Made by a program: the position numbers and the translations under genes
Notes under the pieces: model-generated
The model's database searches: none
Told to the model about the DNA's origin: nothing
Seen by the model: only the letters and a program-made list of their open reading frames with translations
NCBI GenBank assembly: GCA_933207985.1
Contig: OW240921.1
Location: forward strand, 91,116,925 to 91,180,924
DNA: 64,000 nucleotides
Direction of reading: 5' to 3'
Source of the DNA: Pelobates cultripes
Taxonomy: Eukaryota; Chordata; Amphibia; Anura; Pelobatidae
Shown: positions 22,624-34,339 of the stretch, one piece after another
How positions within the stretch are numbered: the stretch's first letter is position 1
How the letters are laid out: each line of letters starts with the position of its first letter

Positions 22624-23064
22624 TCTGGCTTAGCATCAAGGTGGTCTGTCATCTTTTCTCGGGGGCGGCCGACGTGGGCAAAGAGCCCCCTGCATGCCCC
22701 ACTCCCCCTCAGAGAAAGGATTACAAACCTACTTGATGCGAAGCCGGGCGCCTTGGTTGCTGCTGGCAGTTTGATGGGGTGCCAGTTGTAAGTTTAAACA
22801 CGAGTGCTCTGTGTGTGTGGGGGGATCACTCCGCAGCCAAAGGCTTCAAGTGGGGTAGACCAGGAGACACCGTGGGATCGAAAGGGTAAGACGCCAGAGG
22901 ACGTAGGCGAAATGCGCCAGTGGCTAAGCCGTTATAAGAACCAGAAGGTTTAAGGGATTCAAGGAAGGGTTTTGGATCCCTCATCAGGAGAAGGAGGCAT
23001 CGGGTTCCTGTCGGAATCTGCGTTCAGTGAAGGATCACCCAGTCGTGGTGAGGGACAAGCTAGA

Positions 23065-23968
23065 AAAGGAAGTTGTGTTGGGGCGCATGGCGGGGCTTCC
23101 GGTCTCCGCTGTTTTCCAAATTTCATGTTTCTCCATTGGAGGTAGTCCCTAAGAAGGAACCGGGCAAGTTCTGTCTTATTTACCAGCTATCCCACCCCCC
23201 CAGGGGTTCCGTGAATGATGACATTGATGAGGAGCTCTGCCGGGTATCGTATGCCTCATTCGACGTGAGGATGCGCTTGGTTCGGGTGGCGGGTCCGGTT
23301 GTTCTCATGGCCAAGGTTGACATCGAGTCTGCGTTTTGTTTACTCCCGGTTCATCCAGGGTGTCATCACCTCCTGGGTTGTTACTTTGAGGATAATTACT
23401 ACGTGGATCTCTGATTGCCAATAGGGTGCTCGATCTCATGTTATTTTTAATGTTTTAGTACGTTCCTGGAGTGGGTAGTGTGGGATGAGTCAAGGTGGGA
23501 ACCCATCCTCCACTACTTGGATAATTCCCTCTGCGTTGGGTCTGCGTTGGGTCTGCGGGGTCCCCCGTGTGATCCCATTTACTTTGCTCCCTGGAGTCAG
23601 TCTCGCGGTCCTTTGGAGTTCGCTGGTGCCTGACAGGACAGTGGGCCAGGCAACATGTCTGAGCTCCCTGGGGATAAAAATCAATTGACAGAGTGATAGA
23701 CTGGATCCAGGGGTTGGTGGCAAACACCACATGGTGCAGGTATGGTAAGACACAGGGGCAATGGCTTTCTTTTGAGCAGGTTCACAGGTGTTTCACGTCG
23801 GATGAGGAGCGACTTCAAGGACTGCTGTGCCTGCTCTGGTTTTGGGAGGCGTCGGACTGCTCTCCTAGTGCAGTGACGGGTAAGTGGGCTGGGCTCAGCT
23901 TCTGGTTTAAATTGTTAATAGTTTCAGATGTTACCAAGGATTTCATGGTTTCCATGGCTGTGGCCTAG
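23065..23968 (+). pseudogene. Ngaro/DIRS-type reverse transcriptase and RNase H remnant
   Basis: Frame 23073-23414 carries DIRS-type RT motifs: FHVSPLEVVPKKEPGKF, VNDDIDEELC, LMAKVDIESAF (first catalytic Asp) and LLPVHPGCHHLLGCYF. It stops at TGA 23412. The RT continues in other frames, with FLEWVVWDESRWEPILHYLDN at about 23467-23530. The catalytic YLDD box reads YLDN, so the second Asp is lost. An RNase H-like part follows (GQWLSFEQVHRCFTSDEERL at 23753 onwards). Frameshifts, stops and the lost Asp make it inactive. Confidence 0.8.
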
Positions 23969-23976
23969 GTTGGCCT

Positions 23977-24580
23977 ATGATTCTGGAGTCCCATAAACCA
24001 GTCTTGAGGGCCCTTTTGTTGGGCATTTTCCAGGTTCTGCCTTGGGTATGCGCTTCGGATTTTGAGGTGGTGTTGTTCAGCGTCGCGTTCACTTTTGCGT
24101 TTTTCAGGGCGATGAGAGTGGGGGAGCTTGTTAGTCCCAGTAAGAAGGTCTCTGGGGGCTAATGTGGGGTGATGTGTACTTCAACGAGGGTTTGGTTCGT
24201 TTTTTGTTGCAACGTTTAAAAACAGACACTCGCAGGAGAGGTGTATGGGTCTCTCTTCGGGAGATTCTAGGTTCGGTGGTTTGCCCAGTCTCTTCTTTTC
24301 ACCGTTTTTGCGCGCTTCAGCCGTTGGTGTCAGGTCCACTCTTGGTCCACTGAGACGCGGGGCTGCTGTCCCTTTTTCAGTTTGTCAATTTATTCAAGAA
24401 GTCGCTGGGGGCATTAGGCCTTTGGAGTCGGGATTTTGGGGGCCACTTCTTTAGGATTGAGGTGGCGACAGAGGCATCGCGCTTAGGGCTCTCGGATATG
24501 GCCATTTGCAGGATTGGTAGGTGGGAATCGGGGAGGTTTAGAAGGTACGTGCTGATTTTGTTTCCTGCTGTCTTCTCTCC
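23977..24580 (+). pseudogene. Ngaro/DIRS-type tyrosine recombinase remnant
   Basis: Would integrate a circular DNA copy by tyrosine recombination. The frames 23977-24162, 24162-24353 and onwards give LRALLLGIF, FFRAMRVGELVSPSKK (first catalytic Arg at 24114), LLQRLKTDTRRRG (Lys), PVSSFHRFCALQPLV, then in a shifted frame HFFRIEVATEASRLGL (H-x-x-R, His at 24444) and CRIGRWESGRFRRYV with the nucleophile Tyr at 24546. All the catalytic residues I can place survive although the reading frame is broken at least three times. Confidence 0.8.
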
Positions 24581-24601
24581 ACAGGTCCTGTGTGACGTGT
24601 C

Positions 24602-25155
24602 TGGGTGATTGGACACTTATACATGTATTGGGCCCATCGACGTGCTGGTGTCCGCCCAGGTGGGCTTTGCCTGGGCATATATCCTGCGGTGGCTGACGGC
24701 CATTGGTCCAGGGCTTGGGGCATGCATTGGGTTCATCTGCTGCCTGAACTGGTAAAATTGTCCTGTTTGTTAGGAGTGCCGGACGTCTTGGTGATCCACC
24801 TAGGGGGCAACTACCTAGGCAATTCCCCAGTATTGGGACTGGGGGACATGATTAGGCGGGATTTAGCACAGGTGCTTTTAATTTTCCCTGATGTCTGCCT
24901 GGTCTGGTTGGAGGTGGTGTCCAGGAACTACTAGTGTTGAGCCAGGGAACAGCATGCAATAGAGCACAGCAGGCTCAAGTTTAATAAGCGGGTGTCTACA
25001 TTTATACTGGGAGGTTAGGGGCATTGCAATTCGGCATCGCGTTTTTGAGCAGAATGCAGCTATGTTTTTCAGGAGTGATGGGGTTCATCTCACAGAGTTT
25101 GGGTTAGACCTGTTTAATCGGGCCATGGCTAGTTTAGTGGGGTGGCCCCATTGAT
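24602..25155 (+). pseudogene. SGNH-hydrolase-like ORF of the Ngaro element
   Basis: Some Ngaro elements carry an SGNH/GDSL-type hydrolase of unknown role. From 24602 the frame reads VIGHLYMYWAHRRAG (block I, normally GHS), then VLVIHLGGNYLG (block III, normally GGND), LIFPDVCLVWLEVV, and after two stops the block V sequence DGVHLTEFGLDLF (Asp at 25077, His at 25086). The Ser is Leu and the GGND Asp is Tyr, so the copy is catalytically dead, but the Asp-His pair and the Asn are kept. The spacing of blocks matches the family. Confidence 0.7.
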
Positions 25156-25560
25156 TTTAGGTGTAAAACAGCGGGAGCTTAAGGCGGAAAAGGACCCTTG
25201 TCAATCAGGATTGGACCAGCGGTCCAGTGGAAGAAGATGATCTGGCTGATCCCTCCCCTAACCTAGGTTATGATTATGGGTAATATAACGTGCCCACCAA
25301 GCCAGAGGCAGGCCAGTGGTTAGCATGGAGTTAATGTTAGGCCAGTTGTGATGCTGGTTGTTGTACAGGACGAGGAGGGTGGGCAGGTGCCCAGGATCAG
25401 CAGGAATGGTTGGCAAGGGTGTGGAATTGTGAATGTTTATGGGTACATTATGTTAATGTATGGTGTTTAATAAGCTAATGTTATTTATACATATATTAAT
25501 AAAGCTGTGACCATTTTTGTCACCATCAACGTCTTGCGTCTGTTTATTAAGGTAAGCTAA

Positions 25561-26149
25561 TGAATGGGAATACTCATCTACACGGTCCCCACTACCTTCA
25601 CACATGTATTAATGTGGATAGAATATGCATCCTGGCCTGAAGCTTATTAATTGCTGTTGCTGTGGGTTGTAACATGGTTTGTTTTACCACACTATTTTCC
25701 TACTGGGATCTGTTATCACAGAGCTTAATCTCTTACAGATGCTCGTGATTGTTTTAATGTGTTGCAGTATATCTGATTGTAGAAATATTATTTATTTTCT
25801 TAATGCTAGTTGTTGGCTTTATACATCAAAATACTATTCTTTCCCACTGGAATTTATTGCTTTGTCTTTCAAAATAGCACACCTAGCTTCCAAAGTTCTG
25901 TGAAAAAATATGTAAGACTAGAAGATGGTTAAACTAAGGGGAAAATATAACTTTTCTTTTACCTCTTATGTAGCATATGCCCCAACTGTCCTAAATCCAG
26001 CAGGAAAATTCAAATTTCCAACCTAAATCCGTTGGTCCTGTTTTGTTTCTTTCCTCTGGTACGAGATTCTAGATCACTAGAAAAAAAATACCAAAAAAAG
26101 CTCAATATGAGAGAATCACCACAAACACCCTCAGTTGGGCAATGGTACT
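25561..26149. other. No gene recognised
   Basis: AT-rich; the frames at 25679-25903 and 26010-26207 are not recognisable. Confidence 0.4.
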
Positions 26150-26520
26150 GTGATAGATAGAAATTAATATTAATAAAATGTATATTTACTATGTGCCCCG
26201 TGCTCATTCACTACTCAAAATGGCCGCCAGGGCACCCCTTTCCATCGACAAAGAAACCTCAGGTAACAAGATGGTGTCTCCTTCCGGAGCTGCACCCAGG
26301 ATGATGATGACCTCACACCCTGTAGAAAGTCCATCAAGATAAAACACTTAAGCAATTACCAATAAAATGTGCATTCCATATATTGTACATGCCAGCATTC
26401 TTTTGCCTTTATAAGGGGCTTGCCGCCCCCAAGTAAAGACTTGAAGCTTTCATTTAACTGAATTCTGTTGTCAATGTGATTTCTTCAGCGTGCATGCATT
26501 TTCGCTTTGAAATCCGGACA
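26150..26520 (+). mobile_element. Possible solo LTR
   Basis: LTR-like composition: AAAATGGCCGCC at about 26217, a TTTATAAGGGGC TATA-like box at 26409, AAGTAAAGACTTG as a weak polyadenylation signal, and a TG...ACA outline. No target duplication could be confirmed. Class unknown. Confidence 0.3.
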
Positions 26521-27590
26521 GGGGCAGATACTCAAGCAAACACTTGGTTTGGTCTAAAACAGTAATTCACAGCTTTTCTACTTATACGAAAGTGCTTCAA
26601 CATCACTCTGCCCTTGGACAGTCCCGGTTGGCCATCTTAGAGCGTTGTCTGTTAAGCAGGGATGCATACATGCTTAACTAACATGCCCCTATCTTAAATA
26701 TTGCATGTAGTGAAGAATGTGAATTATGTGAATTAGCATTAATTTTATACTACCCAATACTGGCATGTAAGCTAGCGTAGCAAAAGGCAAAAAGGTATGA
26801 CATGCTTGAAGCACACTGGAGTACTTGAGAAAGTAGTCAGAATTTTGTACGTTATAAGATATTTCTTCTACACATGACAACAGTGAGCACTGAAATGGAT
26901 CTAGACATCAATACAGAAAAGAGAATCAAATCATTTGCCCCCCAAGCATTGTCCTGGTTTAATTTTTCCAAATGAAATCAAAAAACATTTATATACATTT
27001 CCAAACCATCAAGCTCTGTTGCCCCCGATCATTGTCTTCTTTAATGGAGCCAGTTGAGGCTCTTCATTGTATGTAGATAAAGTGGTTACTTAGAGCCCTT
27101 AACCATGAGTGCTGTGCTTGCATAACAAAATCTTCCCTAATGAAGCATAACCTATAGTTTCTCTATCCAGAAATTATTTTTGTTGCAAAATTGGTATGAC
27201 TAACAAATACTTGATTACAGGGGGATGTCAAAGCAATTTTTTCCTAGGTAAGAGAATTTAGTCCTATATGTGAAAAAGGATATTTTAATTTACAAATATC
27301 ACTGACGTACATTGTGTGGGTGTAATTATAGCACACCCACCCTGCTTCGACATAACTCCTGGGCAGAAAAATATGTACAAAATGCCTCAAAACTTCCACT
27401 GTCACATAAAGCAGAAGTCATCATATCGTATACTCAAAGAATGAAATCAAACCATCATTCTGATACTTTACATAATATTTTTTAAATAATTTTTTGTACT
27501 CATTATTTTAATATAATTTAAAATACATTTGTTGTGTATTTTTCTTTGTAAAATTTTGATACTTAGTTATAGTAGATTAAAGCAGTATTT
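26521..27590. other. AT-rich, no gene recognised
   Basis: No repeat family or RNA gene seen. Confidence 0.4.
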
Positions 27591-27950
27591 TTAAAACCAC
27601 GTATCGGGACACACCAGTAGACGACGTCACCAAAGTGGGCGGAGACAGCTGCAACAAGAACGAGCAAGCTGATATCCAGCCGTAGGAAGGAGCATTTTAG
27701 CCGATACCCCTGTGATTGCGACCTGTATCTCCGGCTTCATTTTGTGAAAACCAGGCAGTGAGTAGCGGCGTATGCCGTGTCGAACTCACAACAAACTCAT
27801 GTAAGAGTCAGTGTGTTTATAGCACTATGTTAGGAGTTTTTTTTATTGTTTTTAATTGTTAAAGTAATAAACAGTTTTTACACTTTCTGAGCTGAGTGTG
27901 TAAGTGTACCTCCTGAGCCCTTATACAAGGGTATATTTTATGGGAACACC
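27591..27950 (+). repeat. GC-rich island in AT-rich DNA, possible retroelement terminal region
   Basis: Contains a GACGACGTCACC / GTGGGCGGAG stretch followed by AGTAATAAACAG. Composition resembles the 3' regions of PLE-type elements, but no diagnostic motif was found. Confidence 0.25.
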
Positions 27951-29840
27951 TTTATTTACTTATTGCTCCAGATTAAGTTTAACAATCTGCACTATCATGC
28001 ATTCTTTTTGTATTTTATTCATGTAAACTGAGGAACTGGTGCATGAAAACTTCTCCTTAAATATTAAGTATTACTTTCTATTATTGCCTTCACCTGTATA
28101 TAGTGTCCATATTTGTTTTGGGGACATATTATCTAAACAGCCACTTGGAAAAATACTGCTCCACTCTTTGCTCCATCCTTTTCAGTTTCCAATAATATTT
28201 ACACACAATCCATTAGTAAAGTCAATCCCACAGAAGGGCAAACAGCAGACATCATGGACAGAGGAAAACAAAATGGCTGTGTCCAGATATTGAGATACAG
28301 CACCAAGAAGAAAGGTGGCACTTTGTTTAATTGTATAAACTAACCGTTATGAATGACATAGCCCAATGCTTGCCAATTCCAGTTTTCATCTTAGGCTAGG
28401 ATGAAAAAACTTTCATAAACAAGTTATTCTACGATGCCAAAACAGAGAAATAACTGATCGGCATGACAGTCTCAGTTCACGACATCCGGTGGTCCAAAGT
28501 ATTCTCTAGTGTAGACTTCCTGAGATACATTGCTCATTTTTAATTATGAATTAGATGCTGATCCTCAACCAAATCAGTCGCAGTCTCACATAGATGTGAA
28601 ACAAAACCAAATCTATTTTTGAAGTCTCTTTGAGATTATTTGATTAAAACAGTGAAGTTTTACTCCACTATTTCTGCAGAGGTGCCACCACTAGAGGCCG
28701 GGGCAGGTTAACTCTGCAATGTAAACCTTGTTGTTCCTGCAGAATGGCAATGTTTTCTGTTCCAGGTTTCATGGATGAAGTGATGAAGTGGTTTGGGTGC
28801 CATTTGAGTCCCGATAAGAAAAATAGGGAGAGATTTATAAAAGTATAACAAATAAAAAAAAGTAGGAAAGGTTTTATTAGTGCAACAATAACTACAAAAT
28901 ACAATAGAATCTTTAGAAACACTCCATGTTTATCGTGGCAAGTGTTCAACTTTTAATATTTAGCACCACTTTTCTAATTGCACTATTGCTATAATTCTCC
29001 AAACAAAAACCCTTAGATCTTTCAAACACCGGTTTTCCCAATGCAGGAAGAAGTACTGCTTTGCTCATAACATTTATTTATCCGTTTCATGTCATGGAGG
29101 CTTATTAAAATTCTTTCAATATATTCTACAGAGAACAAAAGTCATGTATGCCAAGGAACGTAAGCAGGCTGCAATACTGTAAAATAAACGTCTCATACAC
29201 AATCCCTTTTTTTGGGGGTTCATGCTGGCTTATTGACACATTAGAGTCTCCCGAGAAGACCTAACACACCAACAAATATTCCTGCAATGAGATCTCTCAA
29301 CGAAATTAATTCGGAGCCATATCAGAAAGTCATAAATTGTCTAGGAAACAGGAAGAGACACATAACCTTCTGATTTATACATACTGAATGTTCCAGTTAT
29401 TTTGTGCTACAAAAACTCATCTTTGCTGATCCATGTCTCCAGACAGACGTTCCGGTTTCTATGGAGACAGAAGGGGGAGCTGTGCCTTTATCTTCCCTAG
29501 ACAGAATTAATCTGGCAAAAAAACCTAAATCTTCCAAGTATTTTTCACAGCAACCTATTTTGTCTTATTGGCAATAAATACCTATCCAAACCAGTGTATA
29601 ATGATAAATATGAATGTAAAGAACTGCTTGTAAGTGAGATGTTGCTGACTGGGCTAATGCTGCTACTTGGTTAATGTTCTTTTAAAACAGACATCATATT
29701 ATACCTTTAAAAAGTAATGTTTTCCTTTCATCTGCATATAAGGCACGTCCTTTTGATGTCAAAAGAGGTTATCAACTGCATTAAACTTAGTTTTTATATA
29801 CATAATAAAGACTACTTTTTTTTAATGCATTACATTTCTT
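27951..29840. other. No gene recognised; MITE scrap at about 28680-28815
   Basis: 28680-28815 shares CCACTAGAGG and AAGTGGTTTGGGTGCC with the CTATAGTG MITE family and is probably a decayed fragment. The rest shows nothing I can name. Confidence 0.35.
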
Positions 29841-30215
29841 CTCTAGGTAAAGGGATCCTCCACTGCCAAAATAAATAAATAAATGTAAATCACAGTTTAG
29901 TAGATATATCTAAAATTAAACAATGCATGCATTGAATTGTGCAATAAGTATGTATTTTTTTTCCAGTAGGGATATATCTAAAAACAGCTTGCAAAAGCTG
30001 CAGATCTCTTGTCTGTAGCCTTTGCAACCCCTCCCCTTCTAACCCCGCCCAGACTTTCTGTGACTGTTCAATCACAGACTTCCCAATGCAGCTCAATGAG
30101 AAGTTTTTGCAAGGCAGGTTCTCTGAGCAATTGCTGACTCTTGAGTTTAGCTCCACTAAGCTAACCGAACCAAGAAGTAACAGGATTATCTGATTGACAG
30201 GCAAGGGGGGTGTAA
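29841..30215 (+). repeat. Dispersed repeat R1, first copy
   Basis: The block from ATATCTAAAAACAGCTTG (29970) to GTAACAAGGC (about 30222) matches 57365-57625 in the same order: CAGCCTTTGCAA, CAATCACAGACTTCCCAATG, TTGAGTTTAGCTCCACT. A less similar leader (TCCTCCACTGCC and an ATTTT-rich zone) precedes both. Non-coding; class unknown. Confidence 0.7.
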
Positions 30216-30249
30216 CAAGGCTTATTTATAAGGTTGCTTCCACACTGTC

Positions 30250-31078
30250 ATTCTATGAAGTTCTGCCTGTGCATAACACTCAGAACGACAGGCAGATGCG
30301 TATTAGGATTATAACTTGTGGCTTGGTGAATGGCATCGGGAGCAAGGATTTGGCTTAATTTCTCATGGTAGCTCTGTTTGGAATGGAAATAAATTGTACA
30401 AAAAAGATGGCTTGCCTCTTTCTCAAAAGGGAACAAATGTTCTCACTGAGCAGTTCAGAGGTTTTGCTAGGATTTATTTAAACTAGGAGCCTCCCTCCTA
30501 GCAAAAGGGTGATAAAACATCAATATAATTGCTCCCCCAAAAAAGGACAGAAGGTGCCTGTAGCAAGTGTGTTAAAAAATTATAAGCTTAGAGTCATGTC
30601 TACAAATGCTCGCAGTTTAGGGAAGAAGAACCCTGGAACTTGTGGCAATAATGGCAACTGCTGTTACTGAGACATGGTATAATGAGAAAAATTACTGAGA
30701 CATAGCAATACCAGGATACTTTTTATATAGAAAAGACAGGGAAGGCAAGAAAGGGGCTGGGGGGTGGGACGGCCCTGTATGTGAAGGATAGCATAAAATC
30801 TAGCCTAATAAAAGTTAGTGAGGCGAATATAGAGTCCGTTTGGGTTACGTTAGAATTTGGTAATCACACAGTAACTTGTGTAGGTGTGACTTATAGGCCC
30901 CCAGGACAAATAGAAGAGTTAGATAATCTACGAGTTGAGGAAATAGCTCAAATGACAAGGAAGGCGGAAGTTATCATCATGGGTGACTTTAATCTTCCTG
31001 ATGTGAACTGGAAAACCAAAATAGCTGCTTGTGCCAGGAGCACACATATTCTAAACTCCTTACTGGGATCGTCTTTAA
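30250..31078 (+). mobile_element. CR1 LINE, 5' segment (end of ORF1, start of ORF2 endonuclease)
   Basis: CR1 LINEs encode ORF1p and an ORF2 with AP-endonuclease and RT. Here an ORF1 tail with an esterase-like end is visible: KKDGLPLSQKGTNVLTEQF and GFARIYLN, stopping at 30484. The usual DGLHLS box has His changed to Pro. ORF2 begins at ATG 30596 with the endonuclease motif NARSL. After frameshifts, frame 30781-31086 gives the endonuclease core (VTYRPPG, IIMGDFNLPDVNW), which is cut off at TTAA (31075-31078) where the piggyBac-type element enters. The RT part resumes at 41009. Confidence 0.85.
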
Positions 31079-31084
31079 CCCCTT

Positions 31085-31160
31085 AAGACCAGAGGGCGTA
31101 CAATTACGCCCTATTTTAGGCGGCTCTAAACGCCGCTGGGCGTAATTGTATGCCCTCCGG
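31085..31160. repeat. Strong sub-terminal hairpin of the piggyBac-type element
   Basis: GAGGGCGTACAATTACGCCC is repeated as its complement at about 31137-31157. The loop contains a second small hairpin (GGCGGC/GCCGC type). Confidence 0.8.
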
Positions 31161-31399
31161 TCTTTCCTTACTTACCCGGTCGCCGGCGGTCCCACGCCGG
31201 CGATCGCGGTGGGGGGGACTCCCAGGGAGCCCCCCCGCGGTAGATCCTCTTCCTGGCAGCCCCCCCGGCCATGTGAGAGTGAGGTCCTTGCGAGGACCCC
31301 ACAATCACATGGCCGGGGGTAGCTGCCTCCTGCATTGCCAGCAGGGGGACTGACTGTAATGACAGGTGGTCCCCATGCTGGCTGAAAATAAAATTAAAA

Positions 31400-31925
31400 T
31401 AAATTAATAAGTGTAAAAAAAATATATATACACACACGTACACTGTCTAGGTGTATTTTACTATTAATATATATATATAATTTTATATATATATATATAT
31501 ATTAATATCAAATTACACGTAGACTGATACTGATTAAATATATATATACTTATTGTTATATATATATATATATTTATATATAATATAAAAAAATTAAATA
31601 TGTAAATACGTAAAATACATAATAAAAAAATAATTAAAAAAATAATAAAAAAATATATAGATGTGTGTTATTTCGTTCTAACTGTATTGTGATATTAATA
31701 TATATTTATATCAAAATACACGTAGAACGAAATAATATATATATATCTATATACATAAATATATACGTATATATCACTATATATATACCTATATATAAAT
31801 AAAAATATTTAAAAAAAATTTTATATATATATATATATATATATACATATATATTCACATACGTATATATACATATATTAATTCTACATATATATTTATG
31901 TAATATTTTTACATAATTGGGTATC
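31400..31925. repeat. AT microsatellite tract
   Basis: Long (TA)n and (TATATAAA)n-like runs, with short non-repeat islands such as ACACGTAGA, which occurs in both orientations. Confidence 0.9.
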
Positions 31926-31997
31926 TTAATTAATTATAATTAGCAGGACCTGCCTGACAACCCATGCCGAAAGTAAAGGGAATTTAATTTGCTAGCA

Positions 31998-32850
31998 CTA
32001 TATTTAACCCTATAACTTTCCAAGACACCATAAAACCTGTACATGGGGGGTACTGTTCTACTCGAGAGACTTTGCTGAACACAAATATTAGAGTTTCAAA
32101 ACAGTAAAGTGTATTACAACGATGATATCACCAGTAAAAGTGATGTTTCTTGCCTTTTTCATGCACAAACAGCACTTACACGGACGATATTATTGCTGTG
32201 ATACTTTTTACTGTTTTGAAACACAAATATTTGTGTTCAGCGAAGTCTCCCGAGTACAACAGTACCCCTCATGTACAGGTTTTATGGTGTTTTCAAAAGT
32301 TACAGTGTCAAATATAAGGCTTGCGTTTCATTTTTTTCACATTAAAATTCGCCAGATTGGTTACAGTGCCTTTGAGACCCTATGGTAGCCCAAGAATGAA
32401 AATTACCCCTATGATGGCATACCATTTGCAATAGTAGACAACCCAAGGTATTGCAAACGGGGTATGTCCAGTCTTTTTTAGTAGCCACTTAGTCACAAAC
32501 ACTGGCCAAAATTGGCGGTTTTTGCATTTTTCACACAAACAAATACTAACGCTAACTTTGGCCAGTGTTTGTGACCAAATGGCTACTAAAAAAGACTGGA
32601 CAACCCATTTGCAATACCTTGGGTTGTCTACTATTGCAAATGGTATGCCATTATGGGTGTAAATTTCATTCCCGGGCTACTATACAGTCTCAAAGGCAAC
32701 GTAACCAATCTGGCAAATTTCAATTTCAAATGTAACGTGCTATATTTGACAATGTAACTTCCCAAAACGCCATAAAACCTGTACATAGGGGGTACTGTTT
32801 TACACATGAGACTTTGCTGAATACAAATATGTGTATTTTATTGCAGTAAA
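31998..32850. repeat. Large compound palindrome of the piggyBac-type element
   Basis: One block (CATAAAACCTGTACATGG, AGACTTTGCTGAA) occurs three times: direct at 31998-32110, inverted at 32205-32320 and direct at 32735-32850. Around a centre at about 32545, arms of roughly 300 bases (32205-32525 and 32560-32850) pair over most of their length. Example pairs are GGCATACCATTTGCAATAG, and TTGTGAC with CAAACACTGGCC. Frame 32122-32388 is a by-product. Confidence 0.8.
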
Positions 32851-32867
32851 ACAAACAGTATTATGAC

Positions 32868-32882
32868 ATTGACAGTTAAAAT
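32868..32882. repeat. Left target-site duplication, 15 bp
   Basis: ATTGACAGTTAAAAT, repeated exactly at 40737-40751. Confidence 0.85.
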
Positions 32883-33136
32883 TGCACAAAGGAGAGATTG
32901 GGGGCACACCCGTATACATGAAAGGTGCTGCCGCAGTGACCAAAATCCATACAGAAAAACTAGTTACGGCGCACTCAGACTTGTAAATTAATAACTAAGA
33001 AGGCTAACGCCTATCTAAGAATAAATATGGGGATTTAGTTCCACCATATGGCCATATGATGTTAAGCCCACTACTACTTCAAAGTACCCCAATATCAGTG
33101 GGTCCTACGCTAATAACAAAAATGTGGGAGATAAAG
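32883..33136 (-). repeat. Inverted 5' cap crossing a unit junction
   Basis: Its reverse complement equals about the last 187 bases of a unit followed directly by the first 68 bases of the next, as at the B-C junction (about 40165). Its template therefore contained at least two units joined head to tail, or a circle. Confidence 0.85.
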
Positions 33137-33736
33137 TGCGCCGTAACTAGTTTTTCTGTATGGATTTTGGTCACTGCGGCAGCACCTTTCATGTATACGG
33201 GTGTGCCCCCAATCTCTCCTTTGTGCAATTATATTTGGAATCCAGACCAGATTCCTTTGGGGTTAAGCACCCCGCCCCAGGCCCCCCAGCTTCAGAGACC
33301 TCTTTAGAGGTGGCCACAGGTGTGTATAAATAGGAGGAGTTTTATAGTCATGTCACTTTTATTATTTTCTTTATGCAGCACAGATATTATCTGCAAATGT
33401 GAGTATACTCATTCAAGCACCAACACTTTAATTGTTTAGTTGTTACACTGTTTTTAATTGCTTTTATCACTATTGTATACTCACTTTGCTCTTACAAAGA
33501 AATTAATTCAATACACTGTAGCTTATGTTTAGCACTAGTACTATTTAATTTATCTCCCACATTTTTGTTATTAGCGTAGGACCCACTGATATTGGGGTAC
33601 TTTGAAGTAGTAGTGGGCTTAACATCATATGGCCATATGGTGGAACTAAATCCCCATATTTATTCTTAGATAGGCGTTAGCCTTCTTAGTTATTAATTTA
33701 CAAGTCTGAGTGTGCCGTAACTAGTTTTTCTGTATT
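33137..33736 (+). repeat. Unit A of the tandem-unit element
   Basis: 26 bases of a preceding unit end, then a full unit 33162-33736 from GGATTTTGGTCACTGC to TTTTTCTGTAT. It contains GTGTATAAATAGGAGG (33311), a good TATA box. Non-coding. Confidence 0.85.
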
Positions 33737-33836
33737 NNNNNNNNNNNNNNNNNNNNNNNNNNNNNNNNNNNNNNNNNNNNNNNNNNNNNNNNNNNNNNNN
33801 NNNNNNNNNNNNNNNNNNNNNNNNNNNNNNNNNNNN
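33737..33836. other. Assembly gap, 100 N
   Basis: Exactly 100 N, a conventional placeholder for a gap of unknown size. It sits at the end of unit A, where a near-identical repeat would break an assembly. Confidence 0.99.
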
Positions 33837-34339
33837 CGAGATCTGAGCATTGCCGCGTCAACGCTCCGACCTCACAAGAGGAACCTGGTGGAGCTGCTCG
33901 CAAGAGCGCCCCGGGTCCTCTCCTGCCTCCCTCCCTGCCTGTGGGTCAGTGAGGGAGATCTTTGATCTCCCTCACCGGCCCACGGAGGGAGGCACATAGT
34001 GCAGGCCGCAAGGATTAGGGTGTGCCCAGGCACAAACGGCACATCTCGTGTGCACGCTTATGAACATGGGCCTAATTAATCAAATATGTGGAGACTAACC
34101 AAGTATGAACAGAGAAATAGATCAACTAAAAAAATTATATTGTTATATAAATTTTTTTTTTTTATTAAAAATGTATTTAAAAAAAAAAAAAAAAGGGGGC
34201 GAGGAGATTACAAAAAAACGTAATAAATCTATATCGGCATTCTGATTTGTTAATACCTGCAGTGGTTATGGTGCTGCAGTCTTCTGTTCCTTTTCCCAAC
34301 AGCTGAGCATAAGTGATTATAGCTACAGCAGGGAGTAGA
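33837..34339. other. Mixed sequence after the gap; hairpin at 33927-33992
   Basis: GC-rich at first, with a long stem GAGGGAGATC-TTT-GATCTCCCTC extending outwards to CCTCCCT/AGGGAGG. A poly(T)/poly(A) zone lies at 34150-34194, followed by a MITE scrap (GTGGTTATGGTGC at 34262). No gene. Confidence 0.5.

Larger units (their letters stand above)
22624..25560 (+). mobile_element. Ngaro-like (DIRS-order) retrotransposon, decayed
   Basis: DIRS-order elements encode RT/RNase H plus a tyrosine recombinase instead of a DDE integrase, and Ngaro members often add an SGNH hydrolase. All three are present in that order on the plus strand (23065-23968, 23977-24580, 24602-25155), each in broken frames. A non-coding 3' region with AATAAAGCTGTGACC (about 25498) follows. 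The 5' part 22624-23064 is probably the Gag/linker zone. I could not delimit the split repeats. Confidence 0.75.

Noticed and set aside
23490..23753. Minus-strand frames across the Ngaro RT
   Set aside because: Shadows of the real plus-strand RT frames.
33162..33736. Hammerhead ribozyme inside the 575-bp unit
   Set aside because: No CUGANGA followed by a stem and GAAA could be found in the unit on the plus strand, so PLE assignment of this element stays unproven.
33737..33836. The N run as a biological feature
   Set aside because: Exactly 100 N is an assembly placeholder.
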